From: AVCC01 sp041736255
Lineage (GTDB): Bacteria; Pseudomonadota; Gammaproteobacteria; Burkholderiales; Burkholderiaceae_D
DNA length: 42,793 bases
Reading direction: 5' to 3'
Assembly: GCA_041736255.1 (NCBI GenBank)
Contig: JBGSTZ010000059.1
Location: forward strand, 1-42,793
Shown here: piece after piece, positions 1 to 8,534 of the stretch
Position numbering within the stretch: position 1 is the first letter of the stretch
Layout: each line of letters begins with the position of its first letter
Made by a program: the position numbers and the translations under genes
Notes under the pieces: model-generated
The model's input: only the letters and a program-made list of their open reading frames with translations
What the model was told of the DNA's origin: nothing
Database searches by the model: none

Positions 1-316
1 TAAAGCGCGCGATCAGGCTGGCCGGAAGTTCGGCTGTTGCCACCGGCGGCATGAAGCGGGCGCAGTGGGTCTGCCAGAGCGGTGTTGCCGGGAATGTTTC
101 AATCCACCAGGTTCTCCAGCGTTGCAGCGTTCGGGCAGGAATGGCGAGTGTCTCGAAGTGTTTCGCCTGTGTTGATGTCGGCCCGGCACGCCGGGCCCAC
201 ATCAACACCACCAAAAGCGCCAAATACACGCGCCGCCCCAGAAAGAGCACTCCGAAGTAAATCGTCCGCATTTTGACCGCTCCATGCGATGGCGCTTTCA
301 ATAGCCGAAAGCACGC
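1..316 (-). pseudogene. Partial unrecognised gene, N-terminal part missing
   Basis: An open minus-strand frame runs from an in-frame stop at 317-319 down to the window edge. It contains a stretch with FLGRRVYLA (near 220-244) followed by a conserved-looking RTLQRWRTWW segment. From memory this resembles the middle of a conserved protein often found beside transposon genes, but I cannot name the family or assign a function. No start codon with a ribosome site is visible, and the recognisable similarity begins only near 244, so the 5' part seems to have been lost close to the transposon edge. The rest of the gene lies beyond the window. Confidence 0.35.
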
Positions 317-635
317 TCACCAGCATCAGTTCATATCGCAAAAGTCAAAGATTTAGTTCTCACTTGGCGAAGTAAATCTTTGGAAAATGCTTCATTGGAA
401 GTAAATGATACGCTTTGCGGCGATGCTTCCTTGGCATGGACCGAAGAGCTCTAGCATCCGTTTACCTTTCAATCAATATCCATGACAACTGATTCTAACG
501 GCGTTCTCGATGCTGGTGCGCAAATGCGGCGCGTTCACATTCTGGCTACTAAATTCTTGACAATGAAGGAGGAGGCGCTAAAGTTTAATGTAATGCGCCG
601 TACATGCGCAAACTACCTGGCGGCATGACTGGGAG
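317..635. repeat. Gene-free stretch with short direct repeats, candidate tnsA-side transposon end
   Basis: No gene is evident here. Two overlapping repeat families are visible: GAAGTAAAT at 369-377 and 398-406 (a third copy at 254-262 lies in the neighbouring gene remnant), and ATGCTTC[A/C]TTGG at 387-398 and 423-434. Tn7-like elements carry several TnsB-binding repeats at each end, so this is the likely tnsA-proximal end. I could not define the terminal TGT/ACA dinucleotide junction, a target duplication or a matching set beyond tniQ. A GGAGGAGG at about 569-576 is followed only by very short reading frames. Confidence 0.4.
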
Positions 636-1325
636 GTGATTTTGGCTATCGGAACGGTGTCTCCTCGATCCCAGCAACGAGCGAGGGTTTTCGATGCCTA
701 CCGTGGACGTGGGCGGAAGAATAACAACTTGTGGCTTGTCTATAGCGTTAAGACAAAGAGGGACTGGATCCTGACGAGTGACCGCAGGCTGGTTCACTGG
801 CTTTGCTACCTTGAAAGCGACCAGAGTGTTATATCGTTCGACGTGCCCGATCATTCCAGCGATAGAGCGAAAGACGACGGCAGCGCGGCCGAGGTCACTT
901 ATCGGGATGGACATCACGAGCACCATATCGTGCGCGCAGAAGACAGCTCGACTGAGATTTCCCGCGACGTCACCGAAGACGTGGCTGCGCCGTGCACGCA
1001 TTCAGTGCGAGTTTTCAGTGATGCCGAATTACAACCAAAAGTTGTTATTGCGATGCGCTGGTTGAAGGCGATTGGTTACGCCGCAGCGATTCGGGAAAAT
1101 GAGCATACACCTGCGCTCATTGCGCTGCTGGCAAGAATTCGTAGTGGGAACAATGGCAAAGTGGGTGACTTGATTGGCTTGCTTTCCGACTTCGATCACT
1201 CAGTCGTATTCGGATTGTTGGTTAGACTCGCCATTGAAGGAGATGTCATACTAGACTTCAATGACAGTGGATACTGTTTAATGACTCGTTGGCGTATGCC
1301 TGATAATGGGAACATGGTCTCGTAA
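636..1325 (+). CDS. tnsA: TnsA-like (TniC-like) transposase subunit, catalytic residues doubtful
   Basis: In Tn7-like transposons TnsA is the endonuclease that cuts the 5' ends while TnsB cuts and joins the 3' ends. This 229-residue protein shows a TnsA-type layout: a basic N-terminus, a nuclease-like middle section (RRLVHWLCYLES...VISFDV) and a C-terminal winged-helix-like region. It is placed first in a tnsA-B-C-tniQ operon. The usual nuclease core, an Asp before a short beta hairpin and then an E-V-K end, appears as AEVTYRDG...HIVRAED, so the acidic residue and the lysine look replaced (inferred from family memory, not an alignment). Start is GTG at 636; GGGAG lies directly against it, so a slightly different start is possible. 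The next gene overlaps it by 20 bases. Confidence 0.65.
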   Translation: MILAIGTVSPRSQQRARVFDAYRGRGRKNNNLWLVYSVKTKRDWILTSDRRLVHWLCYLESDQSVISFDVPDHSSDRAKDDGSAAEVTYRDGHHEHHIVRAEDSSTEISRDVTEDVAAPCTHSVRVFSDAELQPKVVIAMRWLKAIGYAAAIRENEHTPALIALLARIRSGNNGKVGDLIGLLSDFDHSVVFGLLVRLAIEGDVILDFNDSGYCLMTRWRMPDNGNMVS

Positions 1326-3285
1326 GCAGGCGATCGCGACATCGCCACATACATCAACATGGCCCAAGGTCATGGAAGCCGAAATCGATTGCGCTCGCCT
1401 TGAGAGATATCGCAGTCAAGCCGACGCTATGCGGCTTTATTTTGCAAATGCACCCACCAAGGAAATTAAACGGCTGACTGGCATATCATGCAAGGATCTT
1501 CAGCGACTCGCACGTAAATGTCTGCAACCATCCGAGGATGGAAGAATCCAGGGGTTTCGCGCACTGCTCCCGTACGTGAGAACAAAAGACTACTGCCGCG
1601 TCGCGAAAGTCAAAGCAAAATTCCCTGAACAAAGGGGAGGACATGCCGGCGCGTTGGGCGCTCTTCTGCGTCGTTTTCCAAGCGTAGAGGAATCGCTTAT
1701 CAAGCACATACGTCAAGACGCGCGTCGAAACATGATCCCCGAGTTTAAGTTACGCCCGCGCGATTTGCACCGGATATTTATTGAACACATCCAGGCACTC
1801 GGCTTGAATAATACGGAATGGCCACTGAATACGAAATACCGAGGGATACGTTCGATCCAGCGTTACATGCGCGACATGCTGAATCGAAATTTTGCGCTTT
1901 CAGTCGGCGCGCGCGGGAGTACTGAGGCCCGGGCCCATATTAATGTCGGAACGGGGCACGAAACGTTTCTGACATACGACGAACCCTTCGATGCCGTCGA
2001 GATCGATGCGTACAACATCGAGAGCCATTTATCTGTTGCGATGAGCACACCTGAGGGAACGGAGACGGAGCTCTTATTAGAAAGACTTTGGCTGATCGCA
2101 GCCGTTGATCGATTCAGTACAGCAATTTTAGCCTACACGGTAGTCTACCGTAGCGAGGTCACGTCAGATGACGTCCTCCGAGTAATCCGAGAGGCCTCCA
2201 CGGGCCGCTGGACTCCGAAAGCATTGAGCATTCCGGGGCTACACTACCCGACACAAGGCGGCCTTCCAAGCGGACTCATACGAAACGCGCAGGACGTGGC
2301 TTGGACCACCACGCTATTCGACGGCGCCCTAGCCCATTTGTCGAACGCTGTGCATGACCGAGCACGAAAGACGCTTGGATTTGCAATTAACTGGGGTGCC
2401 GTAGGCCATTTTGAGAGGCGACCAAACGTTGAGCGAGCATTCAACCAGATAGCAAGAGATCTCTTCAAGCGTTTGCCATCGACGACTGGGAGCAATCCGC
2501 ACAATGGTAGGGCGAGTGACGCTGAAGGAAAGGCTATTCAGCACAAGATAAGGGCGATCGAGGTCGAACAATTGCTCGACATAGCGATTGCCCAACATAA
2601 TGCCACTCCCTGTGAGGGTATTTCCTATCTGACGCCGCTTGAGGCTTTGCGCTACTTCCTCGAAGGCGAGTGTAACTATATGGTGCGGCCCATCCCGGCA
2701 CAGCAACTATCGAATGCGCGTACGTTCGCCTGCCGCGAACACGTCACTGTGCGCGGAAACTTGGCGGATGGCCGCAGGCCGTACGTGCAGATAGATCGGG
2801 TCCATTATTCGAGCCCGGTCCTTGCAAATGCTGGGCAACTAGTTAACCAATCGATCGTCGTGGAAATCGACGATGAGGACATGCGACAAGTCAGTGCCTA
2901 CTTGATGAACGGAGCAGAACTTGGGTTTCTGAAGGCGCACGGAAAATGGGCACTGACGAAGCATAGCCGGCGCACTCGCCGTGCCATTAATAGTCTGGCC
3001 AGCAAACGCGTCATTACGATCTCGGAGTTCGATGATCCTGTGCAAATCTACCTACGACACCTTTCCAGTCGTCCATCAAATGTCCAGTCAGGGACTAAGA
3101 CAATACCGCCGCGGCAAGTCACCGAGATCACGCGGGTCAACCGCGAGACTGGCGATCACACTCAGAAGCGTCCACATGAGGGCAGCCCAAAGCAGAAGAG
3201 TGACGCGCCCATGAATGTGCAAGATCGCAGTTCAATGTTGGAAAAACCGGGCGTCTTTTTCAAAAAAATCAAGAACAGACGTTAG
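1306..3285 (+). CDS. tnsB: TnsB/TniA-type DDE transposase
   Basis: Retroviral-integrase-fold transposase that performs strand transfer for the element. The 659-residue length is typical of TnsB/TniA. The catalytic triad can be placed: D234 in EIDAYNI, D339 in LFDGAL and E376 in NVERAFN, with 36 residues between the last two as expected of the fold. N-terminal helix-turn-helix-rich DNA-binding regions precede it and a basic C-terminal tail (GVFFKKIKNRR), the usual contact region for the ATPase subunit, ends it. The start at 1306 overlaps the TnsA-like gene; an in-frame ATG at 1372 is an alternative because neither has a strong ribosome site. The gene appears intact. Confidence 0.9.
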   Translation: MGTWSRKQAIATSPHTSTWPKVMEAEIDCARLERYRSQADAMRLYFANAPTKEIKRLTGISCKDLQRLARKCLQPSEDGRIQGFRALLPYVRTKDYCRVAKVKAKFPEQRGGHAGALGALLRRFPSVEESLIKHIRQDARRNMIPEFKLRPRDLHRIFIEHIQALGLNNTEWPLNTKYRGIRSIQRYMRDMLNRNFALSVGARGSTEARAHINVGTGHETFLTYDEPFDAVEIDAYNIESHLSVAMSTPEGTETELLLERLWLIAAVDRFSTAILAYTVVYRSEVTSDDVLRVIREASTGRWTPKALSIPGLHYPTQGGLPSGLIRNAQDVAWTTTLFDGALAHLSNAVHDRARKTLGFAINWGAVGHFERRPNVERAFNQIARDLFKRLPSTTGSNPHNGRASDAEGKAIQHKIRAIEVEQLLDIAIAQHNATPCEGISYLTPLEALRYFLEGECNYMVRPIPAQQLSNARTFACREHVTVRGNLADGRRPYVQIDRVHYSSPVLANAGQLVNQSIVVEIDDEDMRQVSAYLMNGAELGFLKAHGKWALTKHSRRTRRAINSLASKRVITISEFDDPVQIYLRHLSSRPSNVQSGTKTIPPRQVTEITRVNRETGDHTQKRPHEGSPKQKSDAPMNVQDRSSMLEKPGVFFKKIKNRR

Positions 3286-3294
3286 GAGAATCCA

Positions 3295-4317
3295 ATGGCC
3301 AACAGTAAAGGCGAAGAGACCGACAATTCGCAGAATCAGCGACCAGTGGAAATGTCTGAGTTGTGCAGGGAGTCGCTACTTGAGTGTCACCCAATTAGGG
3401 AGCGCGAATATATCCTTCCAACTCCGATGATGCAACGAACGTACGCGATCGTGCGCGAGCGTGTCTGGTCGCGGCGTACAGGCGTTGTGTTTTATGCTCC
3501 GCCGAGGATGGGTAAGACACGATGTGCTATGGCTATCAAGGATATCATTGGCGCCGAATTTCCAGGGGCATACGTTTCATTGTTATCCGCCCGGCGCGCG
3601 ACCCGACCTACTGATGGGCACCTATTCCGATTGATACTTGAGGCCGAGAACCATGTCCTGTCAGGCAGGGCGAACGCCGATGTTCTATTCGACAATGTAA
3701 AGGCAGATATCCGTGTCAAGTTGGGACGCGTCGGTGGGCGCCATTATGTACTTCTGATCGATGAAATGCAGCTCTTGAATGATATAGATTTTCAGCAGCT
3801 AGTTAGCCTTCATAATAGCCTCGAACTTGTGAGCATCAAGATGACGACCATCTCGTTCGCACAGCCAGAGATCCTCCACCGCCGGTCCGCCTTGATGGCA
3901 ACAAACGACCGGCAGATCATTGCCCGGTTTCTGAGTGAACCCGTCTTGTTTGACGGGTGCTCCCAAGGATCTGAATTGGCGAGCCTATTGCATGCGTACG
4001 ACCAAGCGTCGGAATATCCTGAGAACTCTGGGTGGAGCTATACGCGTTTTTTCTTCCCTATCGCATTTGATCTCGGCTTTCGGCTCGAACGCTACGCAGG
4101 GCAGATCTGGCGCGAACTTTCTCGCGCTTCAGGATTTGGGACGAAAGGAGTCGTCCCAATGGAGCATGTGTGTCTCACAATTGAGTTCTTGCTGCTCGCA
4201 CTACGTAAGCAGGACTGCGCCAATTTTGTGATCGCTGACGATGACATTGCCCATGCAGTGGCATCGTCGAATTTACAAATGTTCAGTAGCCTCATGAATG
4301 GAGGTAGTGATTTATGA
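3295..4317 (+). CDS. tnsC: TnsC/TniB-type AAA+ transposition regulator
   Basis: AAA+ ATPase that forms filaments on DNA and links target selection (TniQ) to the transposase. Walker A is APPRMGKT at about residues 68-75, with Ala where the first Gly normally stands. Walker B is HYVLLIDEMQ near residue 155, followed by a sensor-type segment (KMTTISFAQPE). At 340 residues it is a usual size. A clear AGGAGA lies 8 bases before the ATG at 3295. The stop overlaps the tniQ start (ATGA at 4314-4317), so the two are translationally coupled. Confidence 0.88.
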   Translation: MANSKGEETDNSQNQRPVEMSELCRESLLECHPIREREYILPTPMMQRTYAIVRERVWSRRTGVVFYAPPRMGKTRCAMAIKDIIGAEFPGAYVSLLSARRATRPTDGHLFRLILEAENHVLSGRANADVLFDNVKADIRVKLGRVGGRHYVLLIDEMQLLNDIDFQQLVSLHNSLELVSIKMTTISFAQPEILHRRSALMATNDRQIIARFLSEPVLFDGCSQGSELASLLHAYDQASEYPENSGWSYTRFFFPIAFDLGFRLERYAGQIWRELSRASGFGTKGVVPMEHVCLTIEFLLLALRKQDCANFVIADDDIAHAVASSNLQMFSSLMNGGSDL

Positions 4318-5834
4318 TTGACCTTGCGACACCTAACCTGCGCCTGTCGTGGGACGCGCGGTTTCCGGCACCGTTCGAGTCTGGCTGGTCGATCTTTGTT
4401 AAGGTGATTGTACTGAACAACATCTCTGCGCACGAGTTGGTGAAGCTGATCAAGCGCGACGATGTTTTCATAAACACTGCCTACGCTATGGATTGCTCGA
4501 ATAGTCGCTGGATAGATTTTGTGCGGTTTGCCGCCTTGCTTGGCATCAAGGAGCATAGATTAAGGACCGGCTTTTGGGACCAGCTTGGAATTAAGCTATG
4601 TGTTGGTCGGAGATATGAGATTCGGCGTTGCCCAAAATGTTGGGAACATGGTTACCACTGCGTATTATTTGACCTGCTTGGACTCGCTGGATGTCCGTGG
4701 CATCGATGCAGCCTAACGAAGGGGTGCGACACATGCGCGGCCGGGTCCACGTTCAATATCCGCACATCATACGATAAGATTAGCGCGCGTTATTGCACGC
4801 GGTGCAGTCTGCAGTTGCCGGATCTGAACGGGCTGCTAGCGACGGCACCAATGGCGCAAGACCGGGCTGCCACAATCGTCGGCTACTGCCGTGAACTAAT
4901 CGACTGGTGGGCCGGGGTGGAGCGTAGCGTACCAGAACGCGACTTGCTGCTCGCGGACGTGATGACGAACAGTGTTACCACGCATGACCGGCGAAGCTAC
5001 AGAGCATGGCAGACTTCGTTCGCGAGCACGGTGACTGGTGAGGATGGCCTATCTTGGATGTTCAAGGATGACTGGGTTGCGGTGAAGCACACCTCGTGGT
5101 ACGAGGATGGTGAACGTACAGCCTCCGACGTTGATGACGGCAATTTGCGGGGTGCTACAGGCGCTGCGTATCGCAGCTTGCGGCGCCACATCTATCGAAC
5201 ATACGTCAAGAAACATCATGCTTGTGTCTCATGTCTATCAAATCTTTCGCGAGATCAAAGCCACGCGCTCGACGCAGACGAAGTGTGCATCGTCTCGTTG
5301 GCATTTCTTGTCTGGCGCATGTCAATCGAAGGGCTTTGTAACGTCGAGGGTTTGCGCCTGACCACGGCCCGTGAACGGTCTCTCAGGTTGATGACCCCAG
5401 AATTTTGGTACGCCATTCCATTTCAGTCACGCATGCAATGGAGTTACTATGGATTTTTCGGGCTTTGGCATCGACTGTTTACGGAGTGTGCGGATCGAAA
5501 TGTTCGAGTCGAAATCAATGGACAGTCCTGCGATGGGCACTTCCATTGGGTGTTTGAGACCCCGAAAAAGGTCGCCTCTGCCGACACTAGAGAACTACCT
5601 AGTGGCCGGTTTCATGCGCTTGTCCCAGATGTTGGCGTTTTGCTGCAAGCCGCTGACGATCGTTGCCGCAGCAGGAGAAAACGGCGTGCAGAAATGGTCG
5701 ACAATTACAAGATATGGAGCGATGGAGCTTGGGCTTGGGCACGCGATGAAAGAAACCTTCGTCACTGTCTTTTTCAGCTTCGACATCCCAACGCTCGATG
5801 GAACGGAGGGCAGTTCTGGTACGTTAACGTTTAG
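4314..5834 (+). CDS. tniQ: TniQ/TnsD-family target-selection protein
   Basis: TniQ-family proteins choose the insertion target and recruit the TnsC-type ATPase. The N-terminal half has a TniQ-type zinc ribbon: CPKC, then GCPWHRC and CDTC, then YCTRC further on. The roughly 340 residues after it are divergent, as in TnsD-like proteins where this region reads the attachment site. At 506 residues it is longer than Tn402-type TniQ and shorter than some TnsD, so it could bind a specific site; which one cannot be told from here. The next gene, in the opposite direction, ends 70 bases away, leaving little room for cargo or a second transposon end. Confidence 0.85.
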   Translation: MIDLATPNLRLSWDARFPAPFESGWSIFVKVIVLNNISAHELVKLIKRDDVFINTAYAMDCSNSRWIDFVRFAALLGIKEHRLRTGFWDQLGIKLCVGRRYEIRRCPKCWEHGYHCVLFDLLGLAGCPWHRCSLTKGCDTCAAGSTFNIRTSYDKISARYCTRCSLQLPDLNGLLATAPMAQDRAATIVGYCRELIDWWAGVERSVPERDLLLADVMTNSVTTHDRRSYRAWQTSFASTVTGEDGLSWMFKDDWVAVKHTSWYEDGERTASDVDDGNLRGATGAAYRSLRRHIYRTYVKKHHACVSCLSNLSRDQSHALDADEVCIVSLAFLVWRMSIEGLCNVEGLRLTTARERSLRLMTPEFWYAIPFQSRMQWSYYGFFGLWHRLFTECADRNVRVEINGQSCDGHFHWVFETPKKVASADTRELPSGRFHALVPDVGVLLQAADDRCRSRRKRRAEMVDNYKIWSDGAWAWARDERNLRHCLFQLRHPNARWNGGQFWYVNV

Positions 5835-5904
5835 GTTTCCAGACCAGTCATGTGCAGCCGCAACAATCAACATTCAATCGGCACGAACAGACGGCATTTG
5901 CCGC

Positions 5905-6780
5905 TCACCTTTCGGCACCTATTATTTTGCTTAGCCGGCGGCGGGTCTCAGACTTCATCTCATCACGTTGAGTTACGAGGGCGCTTGCTAACGCGTCGTG
6001 CGCAATCGATGATGGGCGCTCTTCTCCAATAATCCGGATTGCTGCAACAACGATTTGTTGGGCTCGCTCGGCGTTCTTCATCAGATTGGCAATCGCCATT
6101 TCCGCCGTGACGTGGGCTTCTCGCGGGTGCCAGCAGTCGAAGTCGGTCACCATGGCCAGCGTAGCATAGGCGATTTGCGCTTCTCTGGCCAGTTTCGCTT
6201 CCGGCATATTGGTCATGCCGATTACGCTGGCACCCATGCTGCGGTACCACTGCGACTCTGCCTGTGTCGAGAACTGCGGTCCTTCGATGCAGATATAGGT
6301 TCCGCCGCGGTGCATGTTGATGGGCTGCGCCAAGCTGGCCCCAGTGATGGCACGTGCCAGCACCTCTGCGACGTTCGGACAAATCGGTTGAGCCATTGAG
6401 ACATGAGCGACCGCGCCATCACCAAAAAAAGTGTTGTTGCGTCGGTGGGTCATATCGATAAACTGGTCGGGCAACACCATGTCGAGCGGTTTAAGTTCTT
6501 CCCGTAGCGATCCCACAGCAGATATCGAGATCAAATAGCGGACACCCATTTGCTTCATGGCGTAAATATTGGCTCGATACGGCACTTCCGACGGGATCAA
6601 TCGATGTCCGCGCCCATGGCGAGCCAGAAAGGCGACCGGAACATCATGCACAAGGCCAGTGACGATCACATCGGAGGGTTTGCCATACGGAGTGTCCAAT
6701 GGGTGTTCCGTCGCATTCTGTAGCGCATCCATGTGGTAGAGACCGCTACCGCCGATGATGCCGATTAGAGCTTGTTGCAT
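5905..6780 (-). CDS. mtnP: S-methyl-5'-thioadenosine phosphorylase family enzyme
   Basis: Purine nucleoside phosphorylase of the MTAP family, which splits 5'-methylthioadenosine with phosphate into adenine and a 5-modified ribose-1-phosphate. Seen: GIIGGSGLY at the N-terminus, RHGRGHRLIPSEVPYRAN (phosphate/ribose site), EGPQFST, GMTNMPEAKLARE, and TDFDCW at residues 212-217. The Asp-x-Asp in that last motif is the adenine-specific form; 6-oxopurine enzymes have Asn there. The 291-residue length is normal and the gene is intact. It is divergent from the ECF-factor operon and has its own promoter of the same type (6817-6844), so it is probably co-regulated with arsS and arsM. Besides ordinary MTA salvage it may act on a 5'-arsenic-substituted adenosine; that is inference. 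Confidence 0.9.
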   Translation of the reverse strand: MQQALIGIIGGSGLYHMDALQNATEHPLDTPYGKPSDVIVTGLVHDVPVAFLARHGRGHRLIPSEVPYRANIYAMKQMGVRYLISISAVGSLREELKPLDMVLPDQFIDMTHRRNNTFFGDGAVAHVSMAQPICPNVAEVLARAITGASLAQPINMHRGGTYICIEGPQFSTQAESQWYRSMGASVIGMTNMPEAKLAREAQIAYATLAMVTDFDCWHPREAHVTAEMAIANLMKNAERAQQIVVAAIRIIGEERPSSIAHDALASALVTQRDEMKSETRRRLSKIIGAER

Positions 6781-6816
6781 GGTAAAAGCCTTTGTTTAAA
6801 ATGGGTTTGTTGACAT

Positions 6817-6844
6817 GGTCGTGAGAGAACGCCAAATTCTTACA
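6817..6844 (-). promoter_or_regulatory. ECF-type promoter of the MTA phosphorylase gene
   Basis: Read on the minus strand: TGTAAGAA, 15 bases, then CGACC. This is the same layout as four other sites in the window, with the last base of the -10 box C instead of T. The predicted start of transcription near 6810 leaves a leader of about 30 bases to the ATG at 6780. It forms an inverted pair with the promoter at 6863-6890. Confidence 0.75.
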
Positions 6845-6862
6845 AGTATTTAGGTGCTCAAG

Positions 6863-6890
6863 TGTAAGAATTCGTGCCATGGCACCGACT
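6863..6890 (+). promoter_or_regulatory. ECF-type promoter of the ECF-factor operon (autoregulation)
   Basis: TGTAAGAA, 15 bases, CGACT. The -35-like half forms a perfect 10-bp inverted repeat with the divergent site (AATTCTTACA at 6835-6844, TGTAAGAATT at 6863-6872). Transcription would start near 6897, about 27 bases before the ATG at 6924. The operon it drives encodes an ECF sigma factor, so self-activation is the natural reading. Confidence 0.78.
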
Positions 6891-6923
6891 TAGGTTTTAC
6901 TTACAACAATACCGGAGCCCCCC

Positions 6924-7379
6924 ATGGCCAAGTCCGTTCTGCTAGCACGACCACATCCATTCATTGCTGCCGAGATGAAGCCACTTCTTGAGCAGTGTGG
7001 GTACGCCGCTGCCAAGCTGGAAAATCTGGCTGATTTAACAGTACAGGCTAAAAACAGCGCCGGCGTGGTGATTTCGCTGGCAGTATCTTCATCGCTGGGT
7101 GAGACTGCAGCCGATGTTTTCACACGGCTGCGGCAAGGAGTTCCTCGTATTCCCGTTTTGTTTGCTGCCATGTTACCGTTGGACAAGGCGCAGAGCAGTC
7201 TGGAGCGGCTCGCCAAACAAGCTGGTGTTCAGGTCACGATTCTCGGCGTTGCTGCAGGCAATGCAAACGCGGCAGCGCTTGGCAATCCGGATACCTTTCT
7301 GTACATCAGCAAGGACGATCTGGCCGACCCGGCGCGCCGGGCGATTGCATCGCGCATGGTTCAGCGCCATTTTCGCTAA
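6924..7379 (+). CDS. Protein of unknown function, first gene of the ECF operon
   Basis: A 151-residue soluble protein with no signal peptide or membrane segment. The alternating hydrophobic pattern (SVLLARPHPF..., AGVVISLAV, IPVLFAAML, VQVTILGVA) suggests an alpha/beta fold somewhat like a receiver or Rossmann domain, but no phosphorylation site or nucleotide motif can be pointed to. I do not recognise the family. A GGAG lies shortly before the ATG at 6924. It directly follows the ECF-type promoter and ends 12 bases before the flavoprotein gene, so it is part of the same transcript. Confidence 0.75.
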   Translation: MAKSVLLARPHPFIAAEMKPLLEQCGYAAAKLENLADLTVQAKNSAGVVISLAVSSSLGETAADVFTRLRQGVPRIPVLFAAMLPLDKAQSSLERLAKQAGVQVTILGVAAGNANAAALGNPDTFLYISKDDLADPARRAIASRMVQRHFR

Positions 7380-7391
7380 GCGGGTGATCGG

Positions 7392-8534
7392 ATGAAACGC
7401 CTGGTTCTGGTCGGCGGCGGACATGCGCATCTTTCGGTGCTGCAGGCGCTGGCGCGCGAAAAACCGGTTGGCGTCGAAATCGTGCTGGTGACGCCAGCCT
7501 CTCACCAAAATTACTCCGGCATGTTGCCGGGCTGGATGGCCGGACATTACACCCAGCCACAGTGCCGGATCGATTTGCAGCCGCTGGCGCAGGCGGCGCA
7601 GGTACGCATGGTGGTTGATCGCGTAACAGGCATGGATGCCGGCCAGCGTTGTGTCGGCTTGTCCGATGGCCGGCATATTGAATACGACCTGCTGTCTCTG
7701 GATGCAGGCAGTGAAATCGATGCGTCTTGGCTGGAGATGGCAGGCGACAAGCTGTTGCCCGTCAAGCCGCTGGACGGTTTTTTTGAAGCCTGGCCACGGG
7801 TCCTGGCTGCTGCGAGGGAGCGGCAGGGTTATCGTCTGGTGGTCGTCGGCGGCGGTGCGGCCGGGGTGGAGCTGGCGCTAGCCGCGTGCCATGCGTTCGC
7901 ACGCGCTGATACAGACGCTCGCGTGGATCTGGTGGTTTCCGAATCCGGCCTGCTGGCGGGACACGCGGCAGGGGTACAGCGCCGCATCACGCGTTTTTTG
8001 GCCGGATCAGGCGTCTATGTCCATCGCCAAAGAGCCGTGGGTGTGGAGCAAGGCGTGTTGCTGTCGGACGGCACCCTGTTGCCAGCAGACAAGGTGATTG
8101 CCGCCACCGGCGCACGCGCGCCGGTCTGGCTGCAACCCTCCGGACTGAGACTGGACGAAAACGGCTACATCGCCGTCGATGCGCAGCATCGCAGCCTCTC
8201 GCATCCGAATGTATTCGCCGTGGGCGATGTCTGCGCCCGGCAAGACCTGGCGATGGCGCGCTCGGGCGTGCATGCGGTACATGCCGGCCCGGTGCTGGCC
8301 GCAAACCTGCTGGCGACGCTTTCAGGCAGGCCGCTGGACACCTATCAGCCACGGCGCCGTTCGCTGTATTTGCTGGCCTGCGGCCCGCAGTACGGCATCG
8401 CGTCCTGGGGCGGCTTCAGTGCGGAAGGCGAATGGGTATGGCGTTGGAAAGACCGTATCGACCGCAGCTTCATTGCGCGGTTTTCAGGCCGGGGGCGACG
8501 ACGCGATATAGTGGCAGCGGAGGAATTATCATGA
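7392..8534 (+). CDS. NDH-2-like FAD-dependent pyridine nucleotide oxidoreductase
   Basis: Two-dinucleotide-binding flavoprotein of the type II NADH dehydrogenase/sulfide:quinone reductase superfamily, closest by eye to the family otherwise found fused to or beside selenide water dikinase (SelD). Seen: FAD-binding LVLVGGGHAHLSVL at the N-terminus (the GGGHAH form is typical of that family), NAD(P)-binding VVVGGGAAGVELAL near residue 155, and the second FAD motif NVFAVGDVC near residue 275. Length 380 is normal. No redox-active Cys pair is apparent, so electrons probably pass to a quinone or small acceptor. Its real substrate is unknown. The next gene starts within its last bases. Confidence 0.8.
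   Translation: MKRLVLVGGGHAHLSVLQALAREKPVGVEIVLVTPASHQNYSGMLPGWMAGHYTQPQCRIDLQPLAQAAQVRMVVDRVTGMDAGQRCVGLSDGRHIEYDLLSLDAGSEIDASWLEMAGDKLLPVKPLDGFFEAWPRVLAAARERQGYRLVVVGGGAAGVELALAACHAFARADTDARVDLVVSESGLLAGHAAGVQRRITRFLAGSGVYVHRQRAVGVEQGVLLSDGTLLPADKVIAATGARAPVWLQPSGLRLDENGYIAVDAQHRSLSHPNVFAVGDVCARQDLAMARSGVHAVHAGPVLAANLLATLSGRPLDTYQPRRRSLYLLACGPQYGIASWGGFSAEGEWVWRWKDRIDRSFIARFSGRGRRRDIVAAEELS

Noticed and set aside
5835..5904. Distal transposon end after tniQ
   Set aside because: No copy of the repeats from 364-434, no inverted match and no terminal dinucleotide pattern could be found in these 70 bases.
6810..6840. Sigma70 promoter from a TTGACA at about 6810
   Set aside because: No acceptable -10 box lies 16-18 bases downstream, and the ECF-type sites explain both divergent genes.
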